Source: Ascarosepion bandense
Lineage: Eukaryota > Mollusca > Cephalopoda > Sepiida > Sepiidae
Direction of reading: 5' to 3'
DNA length: 64,000 nt
NCBI GenBank assembly: GCA_037127315.1
Contig: JBBBDQ010000420.1
Coordinates: 4,273,001 to 4,337,000, forward strand
Under the pieces are notes generated by a model. It had not been told where the DNA came from. It saw nothing but the letters and a program-made list of their open reading frames with translations, and did no database searches. A program made the position numbers and the translations under genes. The first letter of the stretch is position 1, and each line of letters begins with the position of its first letter. Shown piece after piece: positions 62,571 to 64,000 of this stretch.

Positions 62571-63464
62571 AGAATAAATGCTTCAATAAATGTTGTTGCT
62601 TTCTTTCCGCTTCCTAACTGAGTCAGGACTTTCTGGCCAACCTAGTATATTGTATTTTATTAGTTATAAAAATTATGCCGTGTGATACTACCGCAGACCG
62701 GACTGCTGCCCTCAAGCCAGATCCTGGTCGAAACGGCACCAGATGTGAGGCCTCAGCCTGGCTGGCCGTCTGTCTAATGTGACGCTCGTTCTCGATGACG
62801 GTCGTGACGATCCCAGTTGTGACACTGCCACCCGGTCGCAACGATCCCGTCCGATGATGTCGCCACAAAAGCTGGACTACAGGACATCTTTTGCAACAAC
62901 GGACCACTGTCCCACGTTGATTAGATCCCAGAAGTCTCGTCGTGCAATTTCAATAGTCGTCCCTTTTAGCCAGTCCGGACACTGGTGTACACTTATGAGT
63001 TGGAAAAATATAAACACGGCACCAGAAAAAAAAATTAATAATATAAATGACCGAAGTCGAACACGCCTGGAGAGCTACGTAGAATGTCTTTATCTAAAGA
63101 AAAACAATGTTTGTCTTTTCCCAAGAATACAGTTGTCGAAAATGATATACAATTTTCGAAAATGATTTTTACAACGGAGAAAGTTTTCCAAAAGCATCAA
63201 AGCTTCTAATCTTCAAGTAAAATGTCTAAGTTTCGTTAGCGTTGAAATAAACAGATCTCTTCAAATATTCGCCAAAGTCTCTTGTATTTCATTAAAATTC
63301 TTTTCATTAATTCTCTATAATCAGGATTGTTAATTTTCCTATGTAACTTCTAAAACAGCAAAGTTCTTTCGGGTCCTTATCGGAGTTTTACGGAGTTTGC
63401 CGAGGTTGAACGAACGAAGAATCAGAATTTTCGATCTTCCCGTGATTAAAAAAAATAACAATAA
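62571..63464. other. GC-richer stretch, no gene recognised
   Basis: 62690-63000 is noticeably richer in G+C and CpG than the rest of the window. A 128-codon plus-strand frame (62779-63165) shows no motif. gttctttcgggt occurs at 63364-63375 and again at 63466-63477. Confidence 0.4.
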
Positions 63465-63999
63465 TGTTCTTTCGGGTTTCATGTCGATGGCGTATTATTC
63501 CAGATTAACTTCTTTGAGTTAATTTGCGGCAGGATTCATTCGAAATTAACTCTTTAGCCATAAGTTCTATCGTGGGCGACCAGCCGTGGGTCATGGCTCC
63601 CCGGCTGGGTCCATTTTTCCCCCAGCCGCTACATTTCGTCTGATAGCAGCTCTAACTCAAAAACTGTCACCCAACTGACAAAAAACTCTCTCCAACTCTC
63701 CAACTCTGAACAAACTGCTTCCGACCTGAACTTTTAGTGTCGAGCATCTATTTTTATAACCAATTTCGATCCTCTCTGGGGATTCGACCGGCTCACAGTC
63801 TTCGGCCAATGAAAATCGGTCTCCGCCCACTCGATTGCGGATGTCTTAGCTCGACCACTGAGATTATGCCTACTCAAATCGAACAGAATCCAGGTCGGGT
63901 TATTTCGGACTGCTGAATGGCCTTGGCCTCTGGATGACCTTATCAAATCACTCTGACACTTGTTTTGTCAACGCGTTTTCAGATTAGCCTGAATCAACA
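63465..63999 (-). promoter_or_regulatory. promoter-like region or LTR on the minus strand
   Basis: On the minus strand: GGGCGG (63828-63823), ATTGG i.e. a CCAAT box (63810-63806 on the plus strand), and TATAAAAA (63758-63751), in that order and spaced as in a TATA-type pol II promoter, with an expected start near 63725. The sequence from TGTTGATTC (63999) to AAGAACA (63465) would also fit an LTR with TGTT...AACA ends. No primer-binding site or gene was identified on either side within the window. Confidence 0.35.
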
Positions 64000-64000
64000 T

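Noticed and set aside
62779..63165. 128-codon plus-strand frame in GC-richer DNA
   Set aside because: Fewer stop codons are expected with higher GC; no motif, and the second half drifts into AT-rich sequence.

Overview
What it looks like. The window reads as animal, non-coding, repeat-dominated DNA, most probably from a large mollusc genome; a coleoid cephalopod (octopus, squid or cuttlefish) is my best guess. The reasons are the high A+T content, many long (TA)n, (CA/TG)n and (ATCT)n microsatellites, several tRNA-derived SINE families with clear A and B boxes, and a mixture of RTE, Jockey/CR1-like and restriction-like-endonuclease LINEs with Penelope-like elements, Tc1/mariner, piggyBac-like and Helitron-like DNA transposons. 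The taxon is an inference from repeat content. I found no host protein-coding gene that I recognise; almost every long reading frame belongs to a mobile element or runs through simple repeats.

Layout. 1-7.5 kb: a Jockey/CR1-like LINE remnant, a Penelope-like GIY-YIG fragment, a tandem trimeric SINE, and two head-to-tail R4/Dong-like LINEs on the minus strand, the second with a 488-codon open frame. 7.5-16 kb: an RTE fragment, a Helitron-like 3' end stopping in CTAG, then tRNA-SINEs of three kinds. 16-25.5 kb: LINE tails, microsatellites, a candidate secreted-peptide frame (minus strand, 17857-18066), an RTE remnant and a Penelope-like element bounded by inverted arms. 25.5-30 kb: hairpins, a broken mariner-type transposase, a candidate solo LTR and a complete but inactivated Tc1-like element, both sitting in (TA)n tracts. 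30-42 kb: long AT-rich repeats, SINEs, RTE pieces, several foldbacks and a CT-rich tract. 42-46 kb: stacked antisense RTE copies carrying nested SINE insertions. 46-58 kb: many SINEs, a second Helitron-like copy, a pair of nearly identical piggyBac-like MITEs, head-to-head SINE pairs and a third Penelope-like fragment. 58-64 kb: LINE pieces on both strands, a duplicated antisense SINE and a richer-GC end that holds a promoter-like or LTR-like sequence on the minus strand.

How the parts relate. Family labels used below: SINE-A (142-bp body that can be tandemly repeated, ending in a LINE-like tail), SINE-B (tRNA-derived, about 300 bp), SINE-C, SINE-D and SINE-E (tRNA-like heads with partly shared 3' modules), LINE-J (Jockey/CR1-like), and repeats F, G, H, I, J (unclassified). 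The SINE-A tail matches the LINE-J 3' end, so LINE-J is the likely source of the machinery that copies SINE-A. Nested insertions give relative ages: SINE-A is younger than at least two RTE copies. All coordinates of repeat edges are by eye and good to roughly 5-20 bases unless a precise junction is described.
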